This document shows positions 36,015-49,132 of a DNA stretch of 64,000 bases, one piece after another. The position numbers and the translations under genes are program-made. Numbering within the stretch: position 1 is the first letter of the stretch; every line of letters begins with the position of its first letter. Source of the stretch: Bacillota bacterium (GTDB taxonomy: Bacteria > Bacillota > UBA5301 > JAMCQP01); assembly GCA_023381695.1 (NCBI GenBank), contig JAMCQP010000104.1, positions 1 through 64,000 on the forward strand. Direction: 5' to 3'. The notes below the pieces were generated by a model. It did not search any database, had not been told where the DNA came from, and was given only the letters and a program-made list of their open reading frames with translations.

Positions 36015-36041
36015 CCCACCCACGCTCCAGTCTACGGATAA

Positions 36042-38452
<2,411 letters not shown>

Positions 38453-38468
38453 CCGCCGTCACCCCTTG

Positions 38469-40572
<2,104 letters not shown>

Positions 40573-40909
40573 GCTGGATCTCCCGCCTCGCAATAGATTC
40601 AATCTCGCAATAGAGTCAATGTCGAACTTCTTGGGGAAGGGGCGTCAAACCTTCGAAAAGAAGAACCCCCTGCTTATCAGCAAAAATGCACCCCAGGGTG
40701 CTTGCTCTCGAACACCGGGTGCCAATAATCGGTTTATAAGCAAGATTACTTCCGGAATTAAATGTCTGAAGATGTTGAAAAGGATGAACCTGTAAACCGC
40801 AAGCAAGGCGCGGCACATCGTAATTGTTTCGACAAGAATGGACAATTTCCTCCTGAAAAAAACAAGATCTCTTCTATTTTAACAGAAGCCTGGATGGAAT
40901 CAGAAGGCA
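40573..40909. other. Gap upstream of the F1 genes
   Basis: About 340 bases between atpH and the YqgF-like gene. On the minus strand, a GGAGG then AAA then TTG at 40845 starts a 66-codon hydrophobic frame to 40645 (starting MSILVETITMCRALL), but the spacing is only 3 bases and no family is recognised. A TAAAAT about 300 bases before atpH could be a -10, with no clear -35. Probably holds the operon promoter; nothing firm was found. Confidence 0.35.
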
Positions 40910-41416
40910 TCAGGGGAGTTTTGGCGGAGCGGTTTTGGAAGAGGCGGAACCATGCAGGTACCTTTCTGCGAGAATCTCGGCCACATAGTCGTCGAAGGGC
41001 TCGGCGGGCACGCGCAGGGAATCGGGGAGCAGGCGCGCCAGGCCCCGGCCGGGGTGATCCTTCAGGTAGCGGCGGCGGCCCTCCTGGCTTGAGAGATGCT
41101 CATCCACCAGGACAACCGGACAATCGCCGGCGATAAAGCCCGCATGCTCCAATTCTCTGGCGAAAGCCTTTCCGCCGGTGCGATCCCCCACCACGATGGT
41201 CCGGATCGGGTACTTTTCCACCAGAGACTGGACCCGGCTCAGCGCTTCGCCGGCCGGGATCACTTCCTTCAAAATGGTGCGTTGATTCCCGCCAACAACC
41301 GCGCCATTGGCAACGCCCCCGGCAGCGCCCTCGGCCGCGTCAACGACCGCGATCCCGCATTTGTCGCTCCCCGGATCGACAGCCAGGAGATGTCCGGGCA
41401 TTCGGGCTTCAGACAC
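40910..41416 (-). CDS. YqgF/RuvX-like ribonuclease H-fold protein
   Basis: 168 residues. GHLLAVDPGSDKCGIAVVD contains the first acidic residue of the RNase H-like fold, VLVDEHLSSQEGRRRYL resembles the conserved DExxTS region (here DEHLSS), and FDDYVAEILAERYL near the end supplies the final aspartates. YqgF/RuvX processes pre-16S rRNA in model bacteria. GTG start at 41414-41416 after AAGGGGGG. It may be a divergent member; an in-frame ATG six codons on is an alternative. Confidence 0.7.
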   Translation of the reverse strand: MSEARMPGHLLAVDPGSDKCGIAVVDAAEGAAGGVANGAVVGGNQRTILKEVIPAGEALSRVQSLVEKYPIRTIVVGDRTGGKAFARELEHAGFIAGDCPVVLVDEHLSSQEGRRRYLKDHPGRGLARLLPDSLRVPAEPFDDYVAEILAERYLHGSASSKTAPPKLP

Positions 41417-41462
41417 CTGGGTCCCCCCTTTCTTAAGCGGATCTTTAAACGCTCTTTTTCCC

Positions 41463-43196
41463 CTAGATCGTTTGTATATCCCTGATCTTCATGGCCATGC
41501 GTAGATTGAGGACCACCTCGGGATCCGAGAGGTTTACGCCAAGTATTTCCTGGATTTGACGCAGACGGTACTTGAGGGAATTAACGTGGATAAAGAGACT
41601 GCCGGCCGCGTCCGCAAGACAGCTGTTTGCCTTGAGGTAGGCATCGAGGGTTTTGATCATGGCGGTTTTGTGAGCTTTGTCATATTCGACAAGCCTGCCG
41701 AGATACTCCTGGACGAAAACCCTCACCTCATTCGGATCGGCGCACTTGAGAAGTAGCCGGTAAACGCCAAGATCGTCGTAGTGGACCACGCTCTCGCCTC
41801 CCCACACCCTCTTCCCTAATAAGAGAGCCTCGCGGGCCTCAGCGTAGCTTCGTCGAAGGTCGAGCACGTCAGGATAAAATCGCCCGATCCCAACAGATAC
41901 TGTGAGGGGTTTGAGTTTTTCACACACCTTTTGCTTTAGCGTCCTTCCAAGCATCATGGCCATGCCCTTGGCGTCTTCCGCCGCGCCCCCTGGTTTTACA
42001 GGGCAAAGGACGGCCACGCTATCACTTCTATCGACAACGATGAAGGATTCGGCGCCCTCGATCTCCCTGCTGCTTACGATGTTCAGCATCCGATCCTTGA
42101 TACGTTGGATGTCCTTTTCAAATTCATCGACATGTTCGAGGTAGTACTTTTCAAAATTGTCAATATCCAGGATCAGCAAAACATGGGGCGGCGTAAAGTC
42201 CCAACCCAGCGATTTAGCACGCCGGATCACCGCCTCCCGTGTCTCAAAATTGCCCTGAAGGAGATCATCGACAAAGTTAAACCTGTATCGTCTTTCAACC
42301 TCCTCGGTCGCGCGTTGTTTGATGATCTCGAGAGCGGTCACGGTGGCCGCCTGTTCTATGGCAATAATATCCGTTTGAGTAAGGGGTGTCGCAGGTTGGA
42401 CGGCTGGCGCCGACTCACCGGTCGCGGGTGACTCACCGGACACGAGGGGTGAATCGGCAAGGGCCTCCTCCACCAGGATATACCCATAAACATCCCCTTT
42501 CACCCGTACCTCCGTGAGGAAAGCGCCTTGTCCCCCTTCAAACGGAATGAACTTGAACATCCCTGGCCCGTTTAACTTTTCTGCCAGGATAGCCTCTATA
42601 TCCTCCGTGGCCTCCGGATTCTGGGTGGCATCGAGATCTGGCACGGCCCGCGCAAGCACCTTGAAATTAGTATCCAGTATCAATACGGGGCGACGTATGA
42701 GTTCAGCGAGCGTGACCGCGACCGACGTGGTGCTCCCGCCGTTAAGCACCGAATCAAGGAAACGCCTGTGCACCTCCCATGATTGTTGCAACACCCGAGT
42801 CTGCCGATCCATCACGTCGCCCAAAATCGGATTGATGATGTCAATCCAGGCGAGCTCAAACGGGATCTGAATGATGGGAAGCTGCTCCTCATCGGCCTTT
42901 GCAATAGCGTCGTTGGAGAGTGAATCCAGAAACCTCCGGAGTTTGATGCCAAGGCATGCCGCCTTCTTCCTCGACAGGGCTTCCACGAGCCTCACCTGAG
43001 CGTCAGGGTCGTCTTTAATGGAGTAGGCGGTAGTGAGGACGAATTCGCCTCCCCTGAGCCATTCTACCGCGTCAGGTGCGTCTATCACCGTCACATACCT
43101 GATGACGTTATCGAGTCCGTCTTGCCCGGACAATAACCTCGCCTGCTTCAAACATGAAAAGCCAAGTGCTTCCTTGACCGTTAGATCCACTAGCAT
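41463..43196 (-). CDS. PucR-family transcriptional regulator
   Basis: 577 residues: N-terminal PucR sensory domain (about 8-125, VTVIDAPDAVEWLRGGEFVLTTAY), a middle GAF/GGDEF-like region, and the C-terminal PucR-type helix-turn-helix (AAGSLFIHVNSLKYRLRQIQEILG). The family activates purine, amino-acid and related catabolic genes. Its ATG shares a base with the phosphate acyltransferase stop (TGATG), so it is co-transcribed with the catabolic operon as the last gene, suggesting an activator or repressor of that operon that senses an intermediate. Confidence 0.88.
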   Translation of the reverse strand: MLVDLTVKEALGFSCLKQARLLSGQDGLDNVIRYVTVIDAPDAVEWLRGGEFVLTTAYSIKDDPDAQVRLVEALSRKKAACLGIKLRRFLDSLSNDAIAKADEEQLPIIQIPFELAWIDIINPILGDVMDRQTRVLQQSWEVHRRFLDSVLNGGSTTSVAVTLAELIRRPVLILDTNFKVLARAVPDLDATQNPEATEDIEAILAEKLNGPGMFKFIPFEGGQGAFLTEVRVKGDVYGYILVEEALADSPLVSGESPATGESAPAVQPATPLTQTDIIAIEQAATVTALEIIKQRATEEVERRYRFNFVDDLLQGNFETREAVIRRAKSLGWDFTPPHVLLILDIDNFEKYYLEHVDEFEKDIQRIKDRMLNIVSSREIEGAESFIVVDRSDSVAVLCPVKPGGAAEDAKGMAMMLGRTLKQKVCEKLKPLTVSVGIGRFYPDVLDLRRSYAEAREALLLGKRVWGGESVVHYDDLGVYRLLLKCADPNEVRVFVQEYLGRLVEYDKAHKTAMIKTLDAYLKANSCLADAAGSLFIHVNSLKYRLRQIQEILGVNLSDPEVVLNLRMAMKIRDIQTI

Positions 43197-44143
43197 CAAC
43201 TCACAAATTGATTTTCGCTGCTCATCAGCCTTGCAACCGCGATAGAGTTCAACTTGCTCTCGGCGGGATCCGACCGCGATGTAAGGACTATAGGCACCCG
43301 GGCGCCCACCACCACACCCGCCGATCTCGCATGAGCAATATAAAGGAGCGATTTCGCGAATATATTGCCTGAGTGGAGGTCGGGCATGATCAGGATGTCG
43401 GCCCGGCCCGCCACCGGACTGACGATACCCTTGTGGGCCGCGGCCTCCTGGGAAACGGCATTGTCTAACGCCAGGGGCCCATCGATAATTACGCCCTTTA
43501 TCTGGCCCCTGTCGCCCATCTTGGCAAGGGCGGCCGCGTCCACCGTGGCAGGAATGGCTGGATCCACGAACTCGGCAAAAGACAGGAGAGCCACTCCGGG
43601 TTCCTCTATTTGGAGAGCCCGGGCAACATCTGCCGCGTTCTCGAGAATCTGCTTCTTTTGGGCCAGGTCCGGAGCCACGACTATCCCCACATCGGCAACG
43701 AGGATCAGGCGGTCGAATCCTTGAATCTCGTAAATGCCAACCTGCGATAGCAGGCGATCCCCCCGGAGCCCCTTCTCCCGGTCAAGCACGGCCCGCATGA
43801 ATGTAGCTGTGTCTACGAAACCCTTGATCAAGATGGAGGCTTCGCCGGATGCAGCCGCGGCGACAGCCCTGGCGGAGGCGTCAGCAGGATTCGCCGCGCC
43901 CACCAATTGGATTTTCTTGGCCTCTAACTCGGAATCAATTCCAATTTGCCTCAAAGCCTTACTCATCTCAGAGAGCTTGCCAGTAAGAACGGCACGGTGC
44001 ACCAGCCCGGATTGCATCGCATGACTGAGCGCCGTAAGCACTTTGCTGTCACTTGCGCCGGCGACTGCCACCGCGACGGGCCCAGCATCCCGGGCCGCCT
44101 GAATGATCGCTTCAAAAGAATGGAATGCCCTGGCGCTATTCAT
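43196..44143 (-). CDS. ptb: Phosphate acetyl/butyryltransferase family protein (Ptb-like)
   Basis: 315 residues of the PTA_PTB fold: VAVAGASDSKVLTALSHA near the start, RLILVADVGIVVAPDL in the middle, DGPLALDNAVS and ADILIMPDLHSGNIFAKSLLY near the end. Converts an acyl-CoA to an acyl-phosphate. Overlaps buk by 8 bases, the usual ptb-buk pairing. The acyl specificity is not necessarily butyryl in this operon. Confidence 0.9.
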   Translation of the reverse strand: MNSARAFHSFEAIIQAARDAGPVAVAVAGASDSKVLTALSHAMQSGLVHRAVLTGKLSEMSKALRQIGIDSELEAKKIQLVGAANPADASARAVAAAASGEASILIKGFVDTATFMRAVLDREKGLRGDRLLSQVGIYEIQGFDRLILVADVGIVVAPDLAQKKQILENAADVARALQIEEPGVALLSFAEFVDPAIPATVDAAALAKMGDRGQIKGVIIDGPLALDNAVSQEAAAHKGIVSPVAGRADILIMPDLHSGNIFAKSLLYIAHARSAGVVVGARVPIVLTSRSDPAESKLNSIAVARLMSSENQFVS

Positions 44144-45212
44144 ACACCCTCGGCACCTCTTCCCCTGTCAATACCCTGAACACGCCCAGGGCAAGCGCCT
44201 CCATCTCTCCCTCTCCAGGAAACACCAGTATTGGGGCAATAAAACTCACCCGCTCAATTATCCACTCCACCAGCATCTTGGAATGGGCCATGCCGCCTGT
44301 CAACACGATGGCATCGACCTTGCCCTTCAGGACGGTTGCAAGCGCCCCGATGTATTTTGCAAATTGGTAGGCCATGGCCTCAAAGATAAGCCTGGCCCCA
44401 TCTTCCCCGTCGTGAATCCTCCCTTCCACCTCGGTGGCATCCTTGGTCCCAAGGTAGGAAGTGATCCCTCCCCCCCCGACCAGTTTCTTTACCACTTCGT
44501 CCCTGGCATACCTGCCCGAAAAGCACATGTCCACAAGCTCGAGCGTGGGGATCCCGCCAGCCCGCTCTGCCGTGAAAGGCCCTTCCTTATCCGAATTATA
44601 CAGGTCTATCATCCGGCCTCCCATGTGGGCGCTGATCGATCCGCCGCCCCCCATATGGGCGACGACAAGGTTGGCCTCTGCATAGGTGATTCCAAGTTGC
44701 AAGGCAGCCTTTCGGGCCACGGCTTTCATATTAAGGGCATGAGACAGGCTATTTCTCTGAATCTCCCGGATGCCTGACACTCTCGCTATGTCGTCAAGCT
44801 CATCAACAGCGACCGGGTCAACGACAAAGACCGGTATGTTGAGTGGCGCCGCCAGATCCTTTCCTATAAGACAAGCGAGGTTGGAGGCATGTTCGCCCTG
44901 AAGGCTCCTGCGAGAATCCTGCATCATCCGCTCATTTGCCAGGTAGGTGCCGCTTGGAATGGGTTTTAGCCGTCCCCCTCTGGCGGCTACGGCATGAATA
45001 GCATTCAGTGCTATCCCATTTTCCCCGAGTGCGCGCAACACCAGGCCCTTACGCCATTCCAGCTGGTCCAGGATCTTCGGATACCGTGAAAGCTCTTCAA
45101 CGCCGTGAGAGTATGATTTCGTGAAAAGGCAGTCGGAATTCCTGTAGACTGCGACCCTGGTTGATGTGGAACCGGGATTGATGACCAGGATGTTAAAGGC
45201 TTTTGATTCCAA
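44136..45212 (-). CDS. buk: Butyrate/branched-chain acyl kinase
   Basis: 358 residues with VINPGSTSTRVAVY (P-loop-like start of the acetate/butyrate kinase fold), VVAHMGGGGSISAHMGGRMIDLYN and AIVLTGGMAHSKMLVEWI. Makes ATP from acyl-phosphate, completing substrate-level phosphorylation with Ptb. TTG start (45210-45212) follows AAGGGGG. Butyrate kinase naming is by fold; branched or hydroxylated acids are possible substrates here. Confidence 0.93.
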   Translation of the reverse strand: MESKAFNILVINPGSTSTRVAVYRNSDCLFTKSYSHGVEELSRYPKILDQLEWRKGLVLRALGENGIALNAIHAVAARGGRLKPIPSGTYLANERMMQDSRRSLQGEHASNLACLIGKDLAAPLNIPVFVVDPVAVDELDDIARVSGIREIQRNSLSHALNMKAVARKAALQLGITYAEANLVVAHMGGGGSISAHMGGRMIDLYNSDKEGPFTAERAGGIPTLELVDMCFSGRYARDEVVKKLVGGGGITSYLGTKDATEVEGRIHDGEDGARLIFEAMAYQFAKYIGALATVLKGKVDAIVLTGGMAHSKMLVEWIIERVSFIAPILVFPGEGEMEALALGVFRVLTGEEVPRVYE

Positions 45213-45237
45213 CGGCTAAACCCCCTTGAGATTAAAC

Positions 45238-46848
45238 TTAGTAGAGGGTGCATGCGGTGCCGTAGCGCCTTATTGCGAATTCTCGGTGACCCGCCCGTTC
45301 TGACCAGGTCGGCTTGCCGGACGCCACATCAAGCAATTCTCGAAATATCTTTTGGCCGGCTACGCTCAAGGTCAGATTTCCAGTGACTATCCCTCCAACA
45401 TCTACATCGATCACATCCGGCATCCACCGCAGCACTTCTGAGTTGCTGGAAACCTTGATTACCGGCGCAATCGGACTTCCGGTAGGTGTTCCAAGGCCGG
45501 TGGAAAACACAATGATCTGGGCGCCCCCTGCCACCACACCGGTCATGGACTCGATATCGTGACCCGGGGTATTCATGATCACAAGCCCACTGGAGGTAGG
45601 AGAAGATGCATAGTCGACTACTTCCTGAATCGGTGTGAAACCAGCCTTGCGGATACATCCAAGCGATTTTTCCTCGATGGTGGAGAGCCCACCGGCAATG
45701 TTACCCGGGGTAATATCGCCAAGGGAGTTTCCCCCAATTAGCGCCAGTTCCTGCTCGGTCCGGCGCACAATCTCCAATACTGCCTGCCCGACAGTTTGAT
45801 CTCGAGCCTGGCCCGCGAGGATGTGTTCGGCCCCGATCATTTCCGTGGTTTCGGAAAGGACTACGGTACCCCCATAGCCTACCACCAGGTCACCCATGAC
45901 CCCGATGGCGGGGTTGGCCGAGAGTCCCGAAAACGCATCCGACGCCCCACACTCTACCGCGACTGTGAGACGGCTTGCCTGAACCTCCTCCCGGGCCTCG
46001 GAGGCCAGTTGCCGCGATAAAACCTCCGCGATCTGCCGCCCCCTTTCGATGCTCCGGTTCACACCGCCATCTCGCTGGATGACCACATCTTTGACAGGCT
46101 TTCCCGAGCGCCTGATCTCTTCTGCAATGCGCTCGATGGAGACAGTCTCGCACCCCAGGCCAACCAGAATCACGGCCCCCACGTTGGGGTTGCGACCGAA
46201 TCCCCCAAAGACCTTCTCGACGTCCGCATTGGTTGCTGGATCGAGGTTGCACCCGTATTGATGGTAGATATTGACGGCTCCAGAAATCCCCGCGGCGATG
46301 GCCTCCGCAACGGCAGCAGCGCAGATAACTACGGGGAGCACTAAAAGATGGTTGCGCACCCCGACCAGGCCGTCGGGGCGAACAAATCCCATAAAGGTAG
46401 GAATCTCTCCTGGTCTATTCTGATCGGGGTGGAACGATATTTGATTGGTCGCCATTTCGGATGCCAAAATTCCTTGCGCCATCGGGCTTGCGACCTCTGC
46501 ATCCTTAGATTGAGCCGTATACTTCTCAAGGAATTTGCCTCTGACGCTGTTTAAGTTATGCACATGGACATGCGAGCCGCGCTTGATAGGTACGGCAGCG
46601 ACCCCGATCGGCGCGCCGTACTTTACCACTGCCTCACCCTGGGAAATATCCGATAGAGCCACCTTATGTCTGATGGGTAGATCTTCCACGAGTTCAAGGA
46701 GGGACGGCGCCGATTCTGTGCTGTCGGAGGAACCGCGCGCCTCCAGGGGGTTGACTGCCCCGATCAACTCTACGCGCTCGCCGCGGCCGGCAGCTTCAAG
46801 AAGTGTTGCCACGTTGTCGTTATGGTTCTGGATTATTGCCCGTTTCAA
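45238..46848 (-). CDS. UxaA-type altronate/galactarate dehydratase-like hydro-lyase
   Basis: 536 residues. An N-terminal SAF domain (ending RGSHVHVHNL) is fused to the large D-galactarate/altronate dehydratase domain: FVRPDGLVGVRNHLLVLP, HQYGCNLDP with an iron-binding-type Cys, VGLGCETVS, VECGASDAFSG and NTPGHDIESMTGVVAGGAQI. It likely removes water from a sugar-acid or beta-hydroxy acid. TTG start 46846-46848 after GGAGG, overlapping the lyase gene by 29 bases. No uronate isomerase or reductase accompanies it, so altronate itself is doubtful. Confidence 0.88.
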   Translation of the reverse strand: MKRAIIQNHNDNVATLLEAAGRGERVELIGAVNPLEARGSSDSTESAPSLLELVEDLPIRHKVALSDISQGEAVVKYGAPIGVAAVPIKRGSHVHVHNLNSVRGKFLEKYTAQSKDAEVASPMAQGILASEMATNQISFHPDQNRPGEIPTFMGFVRPDGLVGVRNHLLVLPVVICAAAVAEAIAAGISGAVNIYHQYGCNLDPATNADVEKVFGGFGRNPNVGAVILVGLGCETVSIERIAEEIRRSGKPVKDVVIQRDGGVNRSIERGRQIAEVLSRQLASEAREEVQASRLTVAVECGASDAFSGLSANPAIGVMGDLVVGYGGTVVLSETTEMIGAEHILAGQARDQTVGQAVLEIVRRTEQELALIGGNSLGDITPGNIAGGLSTIEEKSLGCIRKAGFTPIQEVVDYASSPTSSGLVIMNTPGHDIESMTGVVAGGAQIIVFSTGLGTPTGSPIAPVIKVSSNSEVLRWMPDVIDVDVGGIVTGNLTLSVAGQKIFRELLDVASGKPTWSERAGHREFAIRRYGTACTLY

Positions 46849-48103
46849 CGCAGGACGCCTCCCTAACCCGGTCGATTATCTCCTTGAGTTCTTCCTCCGA
46901 AACAATATCCCGTTTTGCCCTCCCGAGCGCCTTGACCTTTTCCAAAATAGCCTCGGCTTCTTCTTCGGTGCACCCGATGCCAAGTTTGTCCAAAAAATAG
47001 CTTACGCTGGCCTTCCCGCTTGAACCCCCGAAGACAACCTGCAGTTCTTCGTGCCCAACTATCTCCGGGAGATAAGGCATCATTGCCGCCTTAATTCCTT
47101 GGGCCTCCAGCTTTTGTTTCGCATGGATCACGACGCCGGATTCCGCCATAAACAATCGCTTGCCCATTACAGGTTTGTTGCGCCATACAGGCACCCCGGA
47201 GATATCCTCGACGAGACGGGAAACGGCTGCGAGCTTCTCCAGCTTTATCCCCGTGTGGATATTTAAAAGAAGCTCCAGCGCCGTCACCACCTCCTCGGTG
47301 GGGACGTTTCCCGTCCGCTCCCCGAGGCCGTTTATCGAAGCATGAATCCCGTCCACCCCGGCATACGCAGCGGCGACAACAGAACCCATGGCCATTCCAA
47401 ATTCATTATGAATATGGAGCTCAACCCGCACCCCGGGCAGATCTTCTTTCAGTGCCTTTATGGCGCGGTAGATAGCCAGGGGAGAGGCCACACCAAAACT
47501 ATCGGTAAACACGACCGCCTCTGGGTGAGATTTCTCCACTACGGCCTTATATACCTTTCTCACGTAGTCGAGTGTCGCCCGTGTCACGTCCCACCCCATA
47601 AAGGTGGTCTTAAGGCCTAAACTCCTGGCATACTCTATAGCTCCCGCAATCCGGTCAATCAACTGTTCAGTATCCACATCATATGCATACTTGCACAGGT
47701 ATGGATTGACCGCATGTTCGACAACAATCGAGCGCACCCCGGTCTCAGCCGAAGCATCAATATCGCCTTTCAACGCCCTGGCAAACGGAATGATCTCAGC
47801 CCCAAGGCCCATCTTGACAAGCCTCTCAATGGCGCTGCGAATATCCTCGGATACTACGGGCATTCCCACCTCGATTCGCTGCACCCCGATTTCGTCAAGG
47901 GCTACGGCTATTCTGATTCTTTCGTCTTCCGTCCAGTTGAGCCCACACGTCTGCTCGCCATCCCGTAGGGTCACATCGTGTATGTAGATATCCTTGGATA
48001 TTTCACCCGTCATCACCTCGGGCGCGAAATTCTGCGGCGAAACCCACTTCTTTGCGTTGAAGTAGGGCGCCCCCGCTAACTGCATGTTTTCGAGAATCTC
48101 CAT
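46820..48103 (-). CDS. DRE-TIM metallolyase (homocitrate/isopropylmalate synthase or HMG-CoA-lyase-like)
   Basis: 427 residues. The HMGL-like barrel carries the metal-binding VTLRDGEQ (44-51) and HIHNEFG (His230, His232, Asn233) motifs. An N-terminal extension of about 38 residues (FNAKKWVSPQNFAPEV) precedes the barrel. The C-terminal regulatory LeuA domain is absent, so leucine feedback is not expected. It either condenses acetyl-CoA with a 2-oxo acid or cleaves an acyl-CoA; in this operon cleavage or retro-Claisen release of an acyl-CoA for Ptb is the inference. Confidence 0.85.
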   Translation of the reverse strand: MEILENMQLAGAPYFNAKKWVSPQNFAPEVMTGEISKDIYIHDVTLRDGEQTCGLNWTEDERIRIAVALDEIGVQRIEVGMPVVSEDIRSAIERLVKMGLGAEIIPFARALKGDIDASAETGVRSIVVEHAVNPYLCKYAYDVDTEQLIDRIAGAIEYARSLGLKTTFMGWDVTRATLDYVRKVYKAVVEKSHPEAVVFTDSFGVASPLAIYRAIKALKEDLPGVRVELHIHNEFGMAMGSVVAAAYAGVDGIHASINGLGERTGNVPTEEVVTALELLLNIHTGIKLEKLAAVSRLVEDISGVPVWRNKPVMGKRLFMAESGVVIHAKQKLEAQGIKAAMMPYLPEIVGHEELQVVFGGSSGKASVSYFLDKLGIGCTEEEAEAILEKVKALGRAKRDIVSEEELKEIIDRVREASCVETGNNPEP

Positions 48104-48133
48104 GGGATCTGCTCTCCCTCCATTTCACGCAAA

Positions 48134-49132
48134 TTAGGTACGCCGTTTTTTCATTTGTCGATCAAGAACCACCGCAAACACGATCACGCTCCCTATTACT
48201 GCCTGATGCAGAAATGACGATACATTCAACAGATTAAGCCCATTGCCAATTATTCCGATAAGAATAACCCCGGCTACCGTGCCGTAAATCGTCCCCTCGC
48301 CTCCGAAGAACGATGCCCCGCCTACAACTGCTGCCGCAATGGAATTAAGTTCCATGCCAACCCCCGCGGATGGTTGCCCTGATATCAGTCTGGAGGCTAA
48401 CATGACGCCGGCCAGTCCAGCGAGCAGCCCGGAAATAACATACGCCCACGATATCATCCGATCCACATCAATCCCCGACACTTTCGCAGCCTTGGGATTC
48501 CCGCCGACGGCGTAAAGGTGTCTGCCAAAGACCGTGTGCGAGACCATAAAATGGGCAAGAATCGCCACCACCGCAACAACGAGGATAGGGACGGGCAACC
48601 ACCCCAAATAGCCCCGTCCCAGGAAAGAAAAAGAATCATTATTAAAGGGGACTATGGGGACCCCTTGAGTGGCGTAGAGTATAGTCCCCGCCCCAATAAT
48701 TTGCGTGGATAGGGTGGCCAAAAAAGGTTCCATCCGTCCGATTGTGATGAGAAAAGCATTAAGCACTCCGACTAATCCCCCTGATACGACACCCGCAAGG
48801 AAAGCCAGATTCAGATCAATCCCTTTTAGCAATAGAAAGGTAGTCAGACATCCCGAAATACTGATGACAGAGCTAACTGACAGGTCTATTCCAGCCGTAA
48901 TGATGACAAGGGTTTGTCCGATTGCAATCAATAGTAAGAAGCTGCTTTGACGTATTACGTTGAGAATATTTTCAGAAGTAAGGAACCACGGACTCAGTAA
49001 AGATAATACCACCCCAACCAAAAGAGTGATGGCGATTATTCCAAAGCTACGGACAAATGCTTGATAGTCAATTTTGGACTGGGCCTTTTCCGCAGTGATA
49101 TGATCTGAAGTGGTTTCTGGCTTATTTATCAT
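48134..49132 (-). CDS. Sugar-type ABC transporter permease (RbsC-like)
   Basis: 332 residues, eight to ten hydrophobic segments, and the BPD_transp_2 features LLIAIGQTLVIITAGIDLSVSS and GNPKAAKVSGIDVDRM. Carries the solute across the inner membrane with the RbsA-type ATPase, whose stop it overlaps by 11 bases. Ribose is not implied; this family carries many sugars, autoinducer-2 and sugar acids. Confidence 0.93.
   Translation of the reverse strand: MINKPETTSDHITAEKAQSKIDYQAFVRSFGIIAITLLVGVVLSLLSPWFLTSENILNVIRQSSFLLLIAIGQTLVIITAGIDLSVSSVISISGCLTTFLLLKGIDLNLAFLAGVVSGGLVGVLNAFLITIGRMEPFLATLSTQIIGAGTILYATQGVPIVPFNNDSFSFLGRGYLGWLPVPILVVAVVAILAHFMVSHTVFGRHLYAVGGNPKAAKVSGIDVDRMISWAYVISGLLAGLAGVMLASRLISGQPSAGVGMELNSIAAAVVGGASFFGGEGTIYGTVAGVILIGIIGNGLNLLNVSSFLHQAVIGSVIVFAVVLDRQMKKRRT

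Noticed and set aside
40616-40845. Small minus-strand open frames upstream of atpH as real genes
   Set aside because: Spacing to the GGAGG is only 3 bases and no family is recognised; described within the gap instead.
41417-41462. A terminator between the PucR gene and the YqgF-like gene
   Set aside because: Only a 4-bp AGCG/CGCT stem without a proper T-run, too weak to call.
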